Source of the DNA: FEB-25 sp963726315
GTDB taxonomy: Bacteria; Chloroflexota; Anaerolineae; Anaerolineales; UBA4823
Length of the DNA stretch: 64,000 bases
Assembly: GCA_963726315.1 (NCBI GenBank)
Contig: CAVSBZ010000002.1
Coordinates: 186,001-250,000 of the forward strand
Direction: 5' to 3'
Of this stretch, positions 26,521 to 36,100 are shown piece after piece. The notes below the pieces were generated by a model. The model searched no databases and was not told the DNA's origin. It was given only the letters and a program-made list of their open reading frames with translations. How positions within the stretch are numbered: position 1 is the stretch's first letter; each line of letters begins with the position of its first letter. Position numbers and translations under genes: made by a program.

Positions 26521-26605
26521 CGGAGGGAGAGGGATTCGAACCCACGATGGATTTCTCCATACCTGTTTTCAAGACAGGCGCCTTAAGCCACTCGGCCATC
26601 CCTCC
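26521..26605 (-). tRNA. tRNA-Ser(TGA)
   Basis: Acceptor GGAGGGA with TCCCTCC, anticodon stem CCTGT/ACAGG around CTTGAAA (anticodon TGA), a serine-type long variable arm and T-arm GGGTTCGAATCCC. CCA is not encoded (CCT follows the discriminator G). It lies five bases upstream of tRNA-Ser(GCT) in transcription order, so the two are processed from one transcript. Confidence 0.93.
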
Positions 26606-26787
26606 AGATAGAGGGAAAATCCCTCTCAAGCGGACGGAATTCTACCATATCCACGGGCTGGATGCAACATTTTGCTTCCTCCAGTGGTTTACATCCTTCC
26701 TAAAGCCCACTTCCCATTCAGCTATTTTCTAATTTTGATCGCCGCCTCCAATCGAATTGCGGGATTAACTCGTGCTATACTTGGCGA

Positions 26788-28308
26788 ATGTCCCGTTTCG
26801 CCAAGTCAACCCTGATCGTGGCGATTTTCCTCGGGTTGGAAAAAGTCCTCGGTTTTGCACGACAGATCCTCATTGCTCGGCAGTTTGGTCTCTCATCCCA
26901 ACTGGACGCGTTCAACGCGGCCAACAATCTGCCAGACTTGCTGTTTGCCCTCATCTCAGGTGGGGCGCTCGGTATCGCTTTGATCCCCGTGCTCACCGAA
27001 ACCCTGCAAAAGGAAGACCGCCGGGCTGCCTGGCACCTGTTCTCCCGCATTGCCAATCTGGTCTTTCTCGTTACCGCCGGCATCGCCGTAGTGTTGGCAA
27101 TCTTTGCAGGTCCACTTGTCCACAATGTGGTCACCCCAGGTTTCTCCCTTGAGCAGCAGCGCCTCGTGACCAGCATCATGCGCCTTGACCTGATCGCCAC
27201 GATATTATTCTCGCTCAGCGGGTTGGTCATCGCCGGCTTGCAGTCTAATCAGCACTTCCTGCTACCGGCTATGGCGCCCAGCATGTATGACCTGGGGATG
27301 CTGTTTGGGGTCATCATTCTCGCCCCTGAAACCGGCTACCAAATTGGTCCGCTCACCCTGCCGGCCTTCGGGATGGGGATATATGGCCTCGTCTACGGCG
27401 GCATCCTTGGCGCACTCATGTTCCTGTTGATCCAGCTGCCGGGTCTGATCATCTACAAGTTCCACTGGATCCCCTCCATTGACCTGCATAACCCGCGTGT
27501 GCGCCAGGTTTTGTCTCTGATGGGACCGCGTGTACTCACCGTCTTCTTCATCCAATTAGTCTTTGTTGCCTCCGATAATATCGCTTCCTGGCTGGCTCCG
27601 GGTGCAGTCTCTGCCCTGGTCTATGGCTGGTTGTTCATGCAGGTGCCAGAAACCCTGGTAGGTACAGCCATTGGTACGGTGCTGTTACCTACCATTTCGG
27701 AACAGGTTGCGCGCGAACAAATGGATAGATTTCGCCAATCTTTGAACCATGCCATGCGCATCATCCTTGCCCTTACCATCCCTGCGGCTGTGTTGGTTGC
27801 AGTGGGTGTCCGTCCGGTGGTGAGTCTGCTGGGTTTTGATGCTGCCGGAACTGAAGCGGTCGTCTGGGTCACCCGTGGCTACCTGGTTGGTCTGATGGGC
27901 TTTTCGCTGATCGAGGTGGCTGCACGCGCCTTCTATGCTCAGCAAAATGCGTTGATTCCCCTGGGTGCCAATATTATCACCACGGTGACATTTGTTATTT
28001 TGGCAGTCGTGTTGGGGTATAAATTGGGTGCCCCTGGAATTGCCCTCGCCAATGGTCTGGCTTATACGGGTGAGGCGATATTGTTGTGGTATTTGCTCAA
28101 CCGGCGTTTTCCCGGGGTGGTGGATGTGCGCTCGACCCTTGTCCGCGTGATCCCCGTAGCTCTTGCATGTGGCTTATTGGTATTTGGATTATTGCAGCTT
28201 CCCGTTGAAATTTCTGGGTTGGTTCTGGGAGTATTTGCCCTGGGTGTGGGTGGACTAGTTATGCTTCCGTTCATCATGCCTGAGCTCAAATTGCTGGTAA
28301 AAATGTAG
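26788..28308 (+). CDS. murJ: lipid II flippase MurJ
   Basis: A 506-residue MATE-like membrane protein with about 14 helices that flips the peptidoglycan precursor lipid II. The opening RFAKSTLIVAIFLGLEKVLG and LDAFNAANNLPDLLFALISG are diagnostic of MviN/MurJ. A TATACT box ends about eight bases before the ATG and there is no ribosome site, so the message may be leaderless. It precedes the protease gene by 12 bases. Confidence 0.92.
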   Translation: MSRFAKSTLIVAIFLGLEKVLGFARQILIARQFGLSSQLDAFNAANNLPDLLFALISGGALGIALIPVLTETLQKEDRRAAWHLFSRIANLVFLVTAGIAVVLAIFAGPLVHNVVTPGFSLEQQRLVTSIMRLDLIATILFSLSGLVIAGLQSNQHFLLPAMAPSMYDLGMLFGVIILAPETGYQIGPLTLPAFGMGIYGLVYGGILGALMFLLIQLPGLIIYKFHWIPSIDLHNPRVRQVLSLMGPRVLTVFFIQLVFVASDNIASWLAPGAVSALVYGWLFMQVPETLVGTAIGTVLLPTISEQVAREQMDRFRQSLNHAMRIILALTIPAAVLVAVGVRPVVSLLGFDAAGTEAVVWVTRGYLVGLMGFSLIEVAARAFYAQQNALIPLGANIITTVTFVILAVVLGYKLGAPGIALANGLAYTGEAILLWYLLNRRFPGVVDVRSTLVRVIPVALACGLLVFGLLQLPVEISGLVLGVFALGVGGLVMLPFIMPELKLLVKM

Positions 28309-28320
28309 AGGAGAAAAATA

Positions 28321-30531
28321 ATGTTTAAAAATATCTATAAATTATTGGCTGTAATATCGGTTCTGTCCTTCCTTTTGGCTGCTGCGGTGATGCCTGCCAG
28401 CGCCGCCCCCTGGAGAGACAAAGTTGACCCCTGGGTCCTGCGCACCGCCGCTCATGGTGACACTGAGTTCCTGGTTTTCTTAACCAACCAGGCAAATCTC
28501 AGCCAGGCAAATGCGTTATCGACCAAGCTGGAAAAGGGTACATATGTCTATCAGACCCTTACCTCCTTCGCCGCCCGCACTCAATCCCCGCTCATCACTG
28601 AGCTGGAAAGGTTGGGTGTGGATTACCGACCGTATTGGGTCGCCAATATGATCTGGGTGCGTGCCGGGTTGAGCACTGTCCAGCTGCTGGCACAAAGACC
28701 AGATGTGGCGCACTTGTATGCCAATCCTCAGGTAAAGCTGGATGAACCCACCATCGATGCCTCCTCCAGTCCTGTCCCACAAGGGGTTGAGTGGAACATT
28801 ACCAAGGTTAAGGCTCCTGAAGTATGGGCAATGGGTTTTACCGGTCAAGATGTGGTTATCGGCGGGCAGGATACCGGTTATCAATGGGACCACCCTGCCC
28901 TGATCAACCAGTATCGCGGTTGGAATGGCATCAATGCTGACCACGACTATAACTGGCACGATGCCATCCATGAAAATGCGTACTACAACCCCTGCGGGTT
29001 CGATTCCCCCTTCCCTTGTGATGATTATGGTCATGGCACTCACACCATGGGTACCATGGTGGGCGATGATGGTGGCGCCAACCAGATTGGTATGGCACCA
29101 GGCGCGCGTTGGATCGGTTGCCGGAACATGGATAATGGCGTAGGGTCACCGTCAACTTACGCTGAATGCTACCAATGGTTTGTCGCTCCCACCCGTGTGG
29201 ACGGCTCTGAACCTCGCCCAGATCTTGCCCCCGACGTGATCAATAACTCCTGGGGCTGCCCACCCAGTGAAGGCTGTAACCCCGATTCGCTGTTGGTAGT
29301 GGTTCAAAACTTGGTCAATGCGGGGATTGTCACTGCCCACTCAGCAGGGAATTCTGGTAGTGGATGTAGTTCTGTCTCTGATCCCGCAGCAATATATGAA
29401 GAATCATTTACCGTTGGGGCGACCGACTCGTCAGATACAATCGCTGGTTTCAGCAGCCGCGGTCCCGTCACGGTCGATGGTAGCAACAGACCCAAGCCCG
29501 ATATCTCCGCTCCTGGTGTGAATGTTCGTTCTTCGGTTCCTGGTGGGGGCTATGAAGGCGGGTGGAGTGGTACCAGCATGGCAGGTCCGCATGTTGCCGG
29601 TTTGGTCGCCTTGCTCATATCCGCTCATCCTGACCTGGATGGGCAGGTGGACCAAATTGAATCAATCATCGAGCAGTCTGCCTTCCACATTTCCTGGTAT
29701 GGCTGTTCCAGCGATGGTGTGCCCAATAACGCTTATGGCTGGGGTCGCATCGACGCGCTGGCTGCCGTTGGGACTGTTCACCAGCTCGAGTTGACAAAGC
29801 TTGCCTCCGCTAACGCTGTCTTGCCAGGTGACCCCATCACCTATACGCTTACCGTTACCCACTCAAATGGGATCGGACCAACCACTAACGTGGTGCTGAC
29901 CGACACCCTCCCGGCAGGCACTAGCTTTATATCAGCCACTCAACCTTACTCCCTGGATGGAGACGTTGTCCGTTGGGATTTCCCCAGCCTGGATACTCCG
30001 GCTGCGGTTAGTGTGGATCTGACCGTAGGGGTAAATATCACCTCCACGGGCACCATCGTCAACGCTGATTATGCTGTCAAAAGTGATCAGGTGGAACCGG
30101 TGCTTGGTGAGCCGGTCACAACTCAGCTGGATAAGCTTGATTTCTTACAGCTTCAGAAGACTGCCTCGGCTTCAATGGTCATTCCCGGCGAGCTCATCAC
30201 GTATACCATCGCTGTTACGAATAGTCATGCGTTGATTTCTGCCTCCAACGTGGTGCTAACCGATAATCTGCCGGTTGGATCGACGTTTGTATCTGCTTCA
30301 GTTCCATATATCCTTGATGGAGATATCATCCGCTGGGAATTCCCCATTCTCGATCCTTCGAGCACCCTTACGGTTGTGCTGGTGGTCAGGGTTGATCTAA
30401 CCACTTTGGGTATCCTCACCAATGCGGATTATGCCGTAGTTAGCGATCAGGCAGCCCTCGTTCAAGGTGCACCCGTCAACACGCGGGTTGGCAGCGTGTT
30501 CTTCCTGCCCATCGCCATTAAGGCACCATAA
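28321..30531 (+). CDS. secreted subtilisin-like (S8) protease with DUF11 repeats
   Basis: A 736-residue exported protease. Signal peptide 1-28 (ending PASAA), an inhibitor-like propeptide (about 48-140), then the S8 domain with catalytic Asp184, His238 (GHGTH), oxyanion Asn344 and Ser419 (GTSMAGPHVAG). Two DUF11 surface repeats follow (about 490-600 and 610-720; both contain NVVLTDxLPxGxxFxSA). The C-terminus FFLPIAIKAP is the short Leu-Pro tail shared with two other secreted proteins here. A GAGGAG site and a 12-base gap tie it to murJ. Confidence 0.93.
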   Translation: MFKNIYKLLAVISVLSFLLAAAVMPASAAPWRDKVDPWVLRTAAHGDTEFLVFLTNQANLSQANALSTKLEKGTYVYQTLTSFAARTQSPLITELERLGVDYRPYWVANMIWVRAGLSTVQLLAQRPDVAHLYANPQVKLDEPTIDASSSPVPQGVEWNITKVKAPEVWAMGFTGQDVVIGGQDTGYQWDHPALINQYRGWNGINADHDYNWHDAIHENAYYNPCGFDSPFPCDDYGHGTHTMGTMVGDDGGANQIGMAPGARWIGCRNMDNGVGSPSTYAECYQWFVAPTRVDGSEPRPDLAPDVINNSWGCPPSEGCNPDSLLVVVQNLVNAGIVTAHSAGNSGSGCSSVSDPAAIYEESFTVGATDSSDTIAGFSSRGPVTVDGSNRPKPDISAPGVNVRSSVPGGGYEGGWSGTSMAGPHVAGLVALLISAHPDLDGQVDQIESIIEQSAFHISWYGCSSDGVPNNAYGWGRIDALAAVGTVHQLELTKLASANAVLPGDPITYTLTVTHSNGIGPTTNVVLTDTLPAGTSFISATQPYSLDGDVVRWDFPSLDTPAAVSVDLTVGVNITSTGTIVNADYAVKSDQVEPVLGEPVTTQLDKLDFLQLQKTASASMVIPGELITYTIAVTNSHALISASNVVLTDNLPVGSTFVSASVPYILDGDIIRWEFPILDPSSTLTVVLVVRVDLTTLGILTNADYAVVSDQAALVQGAPVNTRVGSVFFLPIAIKAP

Positions 30532-30547
30532 CCTTTCGCACGTTCAC

Positions 30548-30592
30548 GATAGAGTCCTAGCGGTAATTCTCGTATATCGCCAGGACTCTATC
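30548..30592. terminator. inverted repeat between convergent genes
   Basis: GATAGAGTCCT and AGGACTCTATC pair, with a further GCG/CGC, between the protease stop and the 3' end of the transglycosylase gene. There is no T run. It may end transcription from both sides. The right arm lies inside the last codons of the transglycosylase gene. Confidence 0.45.
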
Positions 30593-31138
30593 TGCATAAC
30601 TGTAATCGACATCCATCGGACCATATGCCTTGAGTGCTTCGCGCGGGCTGCCTAGTTTGGCGATTAAATTTGCCAGCATGCCAGTCCCGTACTCGATGTT
30701 AAACCTCGGGTCCTGTAGCTCTTCAATCGTTGGACGGCTGGCGAAGCACGGACCATTGATACATTCGAACGACGCGGCAATCCCATCACGCGGCATCACC
30801 TGCATTAGTCCCACCGCGCCACTGGCTGAATAAGCTGTCGCATCACCACCGCTTTCCTGCAGGATGACTGCTGCAATCAGGTTGGGGGGTAGCTCAACCT
30901 GGCTGGCATAGGTTGTGATGATCTCACACCATTGCAATATCCCCTGCGGGAAACGGTGACTCACTACGCATTCATCCGCAGGTGCTGGCTGCGCAGGGTT
31001 CTGTGTGGGGGAGGCAGCATATGCCACCTCAGCTGCAGGTAGGATTACGAAATTTCTCGACAAAATCCAGCCCAGGAGTGCTACCACCAGGCTGCCGATC
31101 AGTGTGCCACGTATGACTAACGCCGGTCCGTTTCTCAT
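30557..31138 (-). CDS. lytic transglycosylase (SLT domain)
   Basis: A 193-residue cell-wall enzyme that cleaves the MurNAc-GlcNAc bond to anhydro products. N-terminal signal anchor (about 8-35), then the SLT fold: catalytic Glu in ILQESGGD, followed by SASGAVGLMQVMP, and the AYGPMDVDYSYADRVL end. I start at the ATG at 31,138 with GGGAGG just upstream; in-frame ATGs at 31,150 and 31,180 lack a site. A strong promoter with a LexA-like palindrome lies 31-59 bases upstream, which suggests stress control. Confidence 0.9.
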   Translation of the reverse strand: MRNGPALVIRGTLIGSLVVALLGWILSRNFVILPAAEVAYAASPTQNPAQPAPADECVVSHRFPQGILQWCEIITTYASQVELPPNLIAAVILQESGGDATAYSASGAVGLMQVMPRDGIAASFECINGPCFASRPTIEELQDPRFNIEYGTGMLANLIAKLGSPREALKAYGPMDVDYSYADRVLAIYENYR

Positions 31139-31168
31139 ATGCCCTCCCATTTTTGCCAGGATAGCGCC

Positions 31169-31197
31169 AGTATAGCACAAGTGTTCTAATTAATCAA
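31169..31197 (-). promoter_or_regulatory. sigma70-type promoter with embedded palindrome (transglycosylase)
   Basis: On the minus strand: -35 TTGATT, 17-base spacer, -10 TATACT. The spacer and first bases of the -10 hold TAGAACACTTGTGCTA (31,173-31,188), a near-palindrome. It matches the sites at 31,911, 53,845 and 62,152 in sequence and in position relative to -10. Confidence 0.7.
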
Positions 31198-31203
31198 GGT
31201 TTA

Positions 31204-31219
31204 TAGAACAAGAATTCTA
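31204..31219. promoter_or_regulatory. second palindrome upstream of the transglycosylase promoter
   Basis: TAGAACAAGAATTCTA, an imperfect 16-bp palindrome, seven bases before the -35 box on the minus strand. It resembles the operator in the promoter and could be a second binding site for the same regulator. Confidence 0.4.
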
Positions 31220-31229
31220 TTTACTCCTC

Positions 31230-31626
31230 GTAATTACTCACCTATGTTGTCATTGCGGAATCCCCCATATTTTGGGGGAGAATCCCCGCTGGTTTTCGGG
31301 GAAAAAGGACGCTCTCAGAATCCACGGTCACTTGAACACTCCGAAGTACTTTGAACCCGTCCCCGCAGCTTTTCGGGGAGCAATCTGCTCTTGCTTTTGA
31401 CATTGTTGCGTCCCCCAATCCTGGGGATGGGAATTCTATGCCCGAAGAAGCCATCTGCATTAACTGTCGTTGCGAAAGTTTGTTGCGCTTATCAGCTGTC
31501 ATTGAGAAGCATAAGTGCCATTCTCTGGTGTCATTGCGAGGGTTTAGCGCTCTTCTAAACCTGAAGCAATCTTCCCCTGGCACTGCATATATACTTTAGT
31601 TATTATCGATTCTGGTGAGTAATTAC
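31230..31626. mobile_element. 397-bp inverted-repeat (MITE-like) element
   Basis: It starts with GTAATTACTCACC and ends with the exact reverse complement GGTGAGTAATTAC. There is no gene inside. It contains CATTGCG-type repeat sequence. I see no clear target duplication. The same terminal 13-mer bounds the 234-bp element at 37,727 and starts the 121-bp insertion at 62,178. Confidence 0.6.
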
Positions 31627-31711
31627 CAGGTATTTTGTCATTGCAAAGGAGTAGTGCTCTACTCTGTTGTCATTGCGAAGGTTTAGTGCTTTTCTAAACC
31701 TGAAGCAATCC
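31531..31711. repeat. CATTGCG...GAAGCAATC repeats
   Basis: Two clear copies (31,531-31,572 and 31,669-31,711) read TCATTGCGARGGTTTAG, a short hairpin AGGTTTAG/CTAAACCT, and GAAGCAATC. Degenerate pieces lie at about 31,245, 31,468 and 31,637. This is the widespread intergenic repeat type of many environmental bacteria; no function is evident. Confidence 0.7.
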
Positions 31712-31901
31712 GCCCTTCTTTCTGACATTGAGGAATCCTCCCTGGTTCTGGGGAAAGAGACCGGTGTTTTTCCAGATCGCCTGTACCAAGTGGTATGAGG
31801 GATGGCAATCTACAACTCGACGATTTTTCATTAAATTGACCTTTTAAAAATACCACTTTTTTTCAATGTCCGAACTTTCGTCCGATCCTAATAATTCCCC
31901 C

Positions 31902-31930
31902 TTGACAAATTAGAACAATAGTTCTATATT
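31902..31930 (+). promoter_or_regulatory. sigma70 promoter with LexA-like operator
   Basis: -35 TTGACA (31,902-31,907), 17-base spacer, -10 TATATT (31,925-31,930). The perfect inverted repeat TAGAAC-AATA-GTTCTA (31,911-31,926) fills the spacer and touches the -10, where a bound repressor would block polymerase. GAAC-N4-GTTC is the core of the Gram-positive LexA box. Confidence 0.75.
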
Positions 31931-32003
31931 GTATACAAGTTGATCTCGTTGATCACTTGAACTATCAATAAAATGGGTTTCTTAGAACCAAAAGGAGGTT
32001 CAC

Positions 32004-32726
32004 ATGGATAAAAAGGCAAGTTCTGCACTCGAGTTCAACCGTGTGGTAAGCAAGGTAAAACCTTCCCGCGGCTTGATATTCGGCGTCATTATATTGGGGG
32101 CACTGCTCGCATTCGAGATCTTCAACTACAGCACCACCGACTATGCTCTGACAGATTTGCTGGGGGATTTACGCTTTTTAGATCTTCGTTGGGCTACCAT
32201 CCTGGCGATCGCCTTTTGTGCCATCGATTTTGCCGGCATCGCTCGTCTGTTTACCCCCGAGCGAGGCTCAGGCGAGCCCAGGGAAGTGTGGTATCTGTTT
32301 GGCGCATGGCTGCTGGCTGCTACGATGAATGCCATGCTCACCTACTGGGGTGTAACCATTGCCATCTTGAGCCACACTTCATTAGGTGGGTCGGTGCTCT
32401 CGCAAGAAACGCTCATCAAGGTGGTGCCGGTTTTCGTCGCCATCATGGTCTGGGTGATCCGCGTGTTGATCATCGGCTCGTTCTCGGTGGCGGGGGAGCG
32501 GTTGTTCAGCCAATCCGACGTCCAACCTGTTCGCTCTGCACCCAGGGTAAGCCAGCCTCAGCCGCTTAACAAGCCGGATGTGATTCCCGTCCAGGCTTCC
32601 TCGTTCAAACCGGCACCTAAAGCAGACCCGCAATCGCCTGCCTCCAGCTACTCCCGCTCAGAGCCCACATACCACCCTGTGTCGATGAGCAGTTCTAACC
32701 ACATTCCACCCCAAGTCAGGAAGTAA
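32004..32726 (+). CDS. integral membrane protein of unknown function
   Basis: A 240-residue protein with four predicted helices (about 24-42, 61-80, 93-118, 141-165) and a Pro/Ser/Gln-rich cytoplasmic tail (170-240). I do not recognise the family. AAAGGAGG gives a strong start. It is driven by the promoter at 31,902 with the palindromic operator, so it may be a stress-induced membrane protein. A possible structured RNA follows in its 3' region. Confidence 0.75.
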   Translation: MDKKASSALEFNRVVSKVKPSRGLIFGVIILGALLAFEIFNYSTTDYALTDLLGDLRFLDLRWATILAIAFCAIDFAGIARLFTPERGSGEPREVWYLFGAWLLAATMNAMLTYWGVTIAILSHTSLGGSVLSQETLIKVVPVFVAIMVWVIRVLIIGSFSVAGERLFSQSDVQPVRSAPRVSQPQPLNKPDVIPVQASSFKPAPKADPQSPASSYSRSEPTYHPVSMSSSNHIPPQVRK

Positions 32727-32753
32727 TCCAGGTCAACACCCAGGATGAGGGTT

Positions 32754-32887
32754 TGGCGGTCACATCGACTGCCAGGCCCTCTTTTCGGTTAAACCGATGC
32801 CGGACGTGGTTTACACGTCCGGCAATCTAAGGAGGGCCACCGGTATCTTCTGCCCGGGGGGGGCGAGCGGAAGACGCTTCCCGGTGG
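32754..32887 (+). ncRNA. candidate structured RNA downstream of the membrane protein
   Basis: Successive stems: TGGCGGTC/GACTGCCA (32,754-32,774, one G-T pair); GGCCCTC/GAGGGCC (32,775-32,781 with 32,832-32,838) enclosing a small hairpin TCGGT/ACCGA and a perfect ten-pair hairpin GCCGGACGTG/CACGTCCGGC (32,799-32,823); then ACCGG/CCGGT (32,839-32,885) with an inner TCTTC/GAAGA. There is no coding frame and no T run. The nesting suggests a folded RNA, either a 3' UTR element or an independent RNA; no known family is recognised. Confidence 0.4.
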
Positions 32888-32933
32888 TGGACACTTGTTA
32901 TACCGATAAAAGTTAGCGCAAGTGTCAACTACT

Positions 32934-32996
32934 ATAATATACACCCGATTTATCCACTTAGAATTAACGGTTGATTAGGGTTGGCTCATCTGGAAA
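32934..32996. repeat. left copy of a 61-63-bp direct repeat
   Basis: It begins ATAATATACACCC and contains TTGATTAGGGTT; about three quarters identical to 37,056-37,116. The two copies flank the large PKD/cadherin-like gene in direct orientation. Confidence 0.65.
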
Positions 32997-33063
32997 ATGG
33001 ATCGGAAATGAGTTTTTCGGCTTACGTCTAGAGCTGTCTCCTGGCTTGCTAACCTTCCCGTTC

Positions 33064-33096
33064 ATCCCCGCGCTCTAATGTTTAGCACGCGGGGAT
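33064..33096 (-). terminator. hairpin after the large secreted-protein gene
   Basis: A perfect nine-pair stem ATCCCCGCG/CGCGGGGAT with a 15-base loop, 25-58 bases beyond the stop of the minus-strand gene. There is only a weak T-rich tail on that strand, so it is a likely but not certain terminator. Confidence 0.5.
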
Positions 33097-33121
33097 AGTT
33101 TTGAGATCTACAGTGCGTGGA

Positions 33122-36100
33122 TCAGACCTTGCCCCATACCAGCGGTAAGCGTATCTGATAACCAGTGACAGAGATCTGCACTGTTGCTATGTTGGAGTCG
33201 CTCACCCCGTCGTTCGTGTGGTAAGTGAACGTGTCCACCCCGCTAAAGCCGGCTGCAGGCGTGTAAGTGAACGAGCCGTCAGTGTTCAGAACCAGTGTGC
33301 CATGTGTGGGTACGCTATCCAGCACAGCTGTGATCGGGTCGTTATCCACGTCGCTATCATTAAGTAGCACACCCGGTGCAGCTACCACCAAAGCTTGATT
33401 GATCTGGGCATTGAAAAAGTCATCTACCGCCAGGGGTGCGTTGTTGACATGTGTGACCGTGATGCTCACTGTCGCCAGGTTGGAGTCAGCCGCTCCGTCG
33501 TTGGCGTGGTAGGTGAAGGTATCCACTCCACTGTAGCCAGCTGCAGGCGTGTAAGTGAAGGAGCCGTTATTGTTCAGGTCCAGCGTGCCATGCGTTGGAC
33601 CACTGTCCAGCACCGCGATGAGCAGGTTATTTTCAGGGTCTGAATCGTTTGATAAAACGCCTAAACCCACTGGTACGGCAAGGATTGTGTCTTGTTGAGT
33701 GACATATACGTCGTTAATCGCTGTCGGCGGTTGGTTGGGCTGGCCGACATAGATATCCAGAGTGTCGCTGCCGGTTGCCCCTCGATCGTCAAACACAGTT
33801 AGGGTTACCTGGTATATGCCTGCCACCGGGTAGGTGAAGTATGCCATTGAGCCCCAATAGACACTTCCGTCGTGGAACTGCCAGCGGATATTGCCCAGCG
33901 CGCCGTCGGGATCGTAGGATTCTTCAGAATAGAAGGTCACGTCCAAAGGTGGTTCACCACTGAGAGGGATGGCTGTAGCCACGGCTACCGGTGCTTGGTT
34001 GGGGGCTGATACAGCCAGGGCGACGGTGTTGACAGATTGCGCCCCCTGGTTATCGGTGATCGTCAGCGACGCCACGTAATTACCGGGAACAGTGTAGATG
34101 TGGCTTGGGTTGGCTAGATTGGAGCTGCTGCCGTCATCGAAATCCCAGGCGTATGTGGAGATGCTTCCATCTGGGTCGGTGCTGCCGGTTGAGCTGAAAC
34201 TTACATCCAGTGGTGCATCGCCGCCACTGCGATTCGCCGAGGCGACTGCCACTGGCCACTGATTTCCTCCAACGCCAAAGCGTTGGTATCCCACTCGGTA
34301 GGTAGCAAACGGTGCCTCATTCCGCACCACCGAACCGGTGATCAAGCTTACTCCCCCTGCCGCGGTCACATTGGGATATGCCTCTCCGGTTCGAGAGATG
34401 GAGAATGCAAACCCGTTGGGGTCAATGGCAGTTCCCGCCTCGCTCACTCGCATGCCAAACAAGTCACTTCGGGCGTCCAATTGATCCAGAGTCGAGGGCG
34501 CAAAGCGGTTTTTTTGCTCATTGTAGACTACCACGAACTGGCTGCCATCCCACGCAACCCGGGGTCGATATTGGTTGCCTTGCCAGGGTGTCAGGTTAAC
34601 CGCAGGTTGCACTGAACCATCGGTATTTACCACGTTTGCCGACAGGTCGGTTTCTACACCTGAAGTCAGCTCACTGGATTGGAGTACCAATGCCTTGCTA
34701 CTGTTGGCTGCCACCGCTACCTCAAAGATGCCGTTTCCACCACCTGCTGAGTAAGGTCCATTGATGGAGAACTCCCCCGGGCTGCTTCCATCAGCGTTGA
34801 CAAAGCTTCCGGTAGTGCTGCCCATCAGGTTATCATGCGTCCAGGTCACGTGCCAAACGGCCAGCCAGCGGTCGCCCAGGGTGGTGACGCTCGCCCAGCG
34901 GGCGAAGGTACCGCTTAGGGTGATCCCAGATGGGTCCAGCACCACGCCGTCGCTACCGCGTACCCGCGCCCCGACGCCGTATACAAACTCGGGGTATGAG
35001 TCGTACCGTAAGCCTACCACCATGAACAAATCCCCGAGTGCTGACACATCGGTTGGTCCAAAACCCGTCGTGACTAAAAACGGTGTGGGATCTACCAGCG
35101 TGCCGTCCTGCAGCATCCGTTGTGCTACAATGCCGCTGCTGTTGTTCCAGGTGACGAGGTACAGTGAACCGTTCCAGGCGACTGCCGGGATATCTGGTCC
35201 ATAAAGGTTATCGCCCGAGTCGAGCAGGATCGGACCAGCGCTGACGGGATCACCGTTGGCATCCAGTGGTTGAGCCATGATCCGGCGTGCACCGCCAATG
35301 TCACTGCGATATGTAACCATATAGCCGTTGGTGCCCACCGCCACGTCCGACCGGATTTGCATCGGACTGCTCAGTGATAAGCCCGTAGTGGGTCCCGCAG
35401 AGTTACCCCCGCTCACGTTCGCCGTGTAGATATCGTCCTCAGCAGAAATGTAACTGGCCCACACGATTTGTACACCTCCTGAAAGGGTACCCGCCGTCGC
35501 GCCGGTCGATGGACCCGTGAGTGCCACGCCGCCTGGGTCTAACACCAGACCATCTGCGTTAACCCGTGCAATGCGCACTCCGCTGTTGTTACCCCAGGTC
35601 ACCCGCCAGTTCACACCATCCCACGCAACGCTGGTTGTCGTGCCATACTCAGGTTGGTAACTGCCAGAAATAATGACTCCATCGGGGTCCAGTTTCTGAC
35701 CAGTGGTGTTCACGCGTGAACCCATTACACCAATTGTGAAATCTGGCAGTGTCTTATGCCATGTTATGTAGAACTGGTTGCTGTTTGATACGATGCTTTC
35801 CAATCCATGATCAGCTACCAGCGTGATGGGGCCTGCATCCAATACATTTAGTGCACTATCGAAACGTAGCGCTAATGTGTCGCTATAGTCCATCCAGGTA
35901 AACATGTATACTCCGCCGGCGTAAGCCAGGCGCAAGTTGGAGCGAAGATAGTAGGTGGACCGCACCAGCAGCTTGGGAGGCTGTTCGACCGTTCCGGAAG
36001 CGCTGATGCGAATCGCTTTAAGACTGCTGTTTGAGTCGCTGGTTTCTGCAACCACCACCCAATTGTTCCCATCACTGGCGATTGCCCAGGCGCCTCCCAC

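Noticed and set aside
25661..26611. Six long overlapping open frames on both strands (220-271 codons)
   Set aside because: They arise from the 70-bp tandem array, whose period is not a multiple of three, so every frame gives the same repeating peptide. No ribosome sites; not genes.
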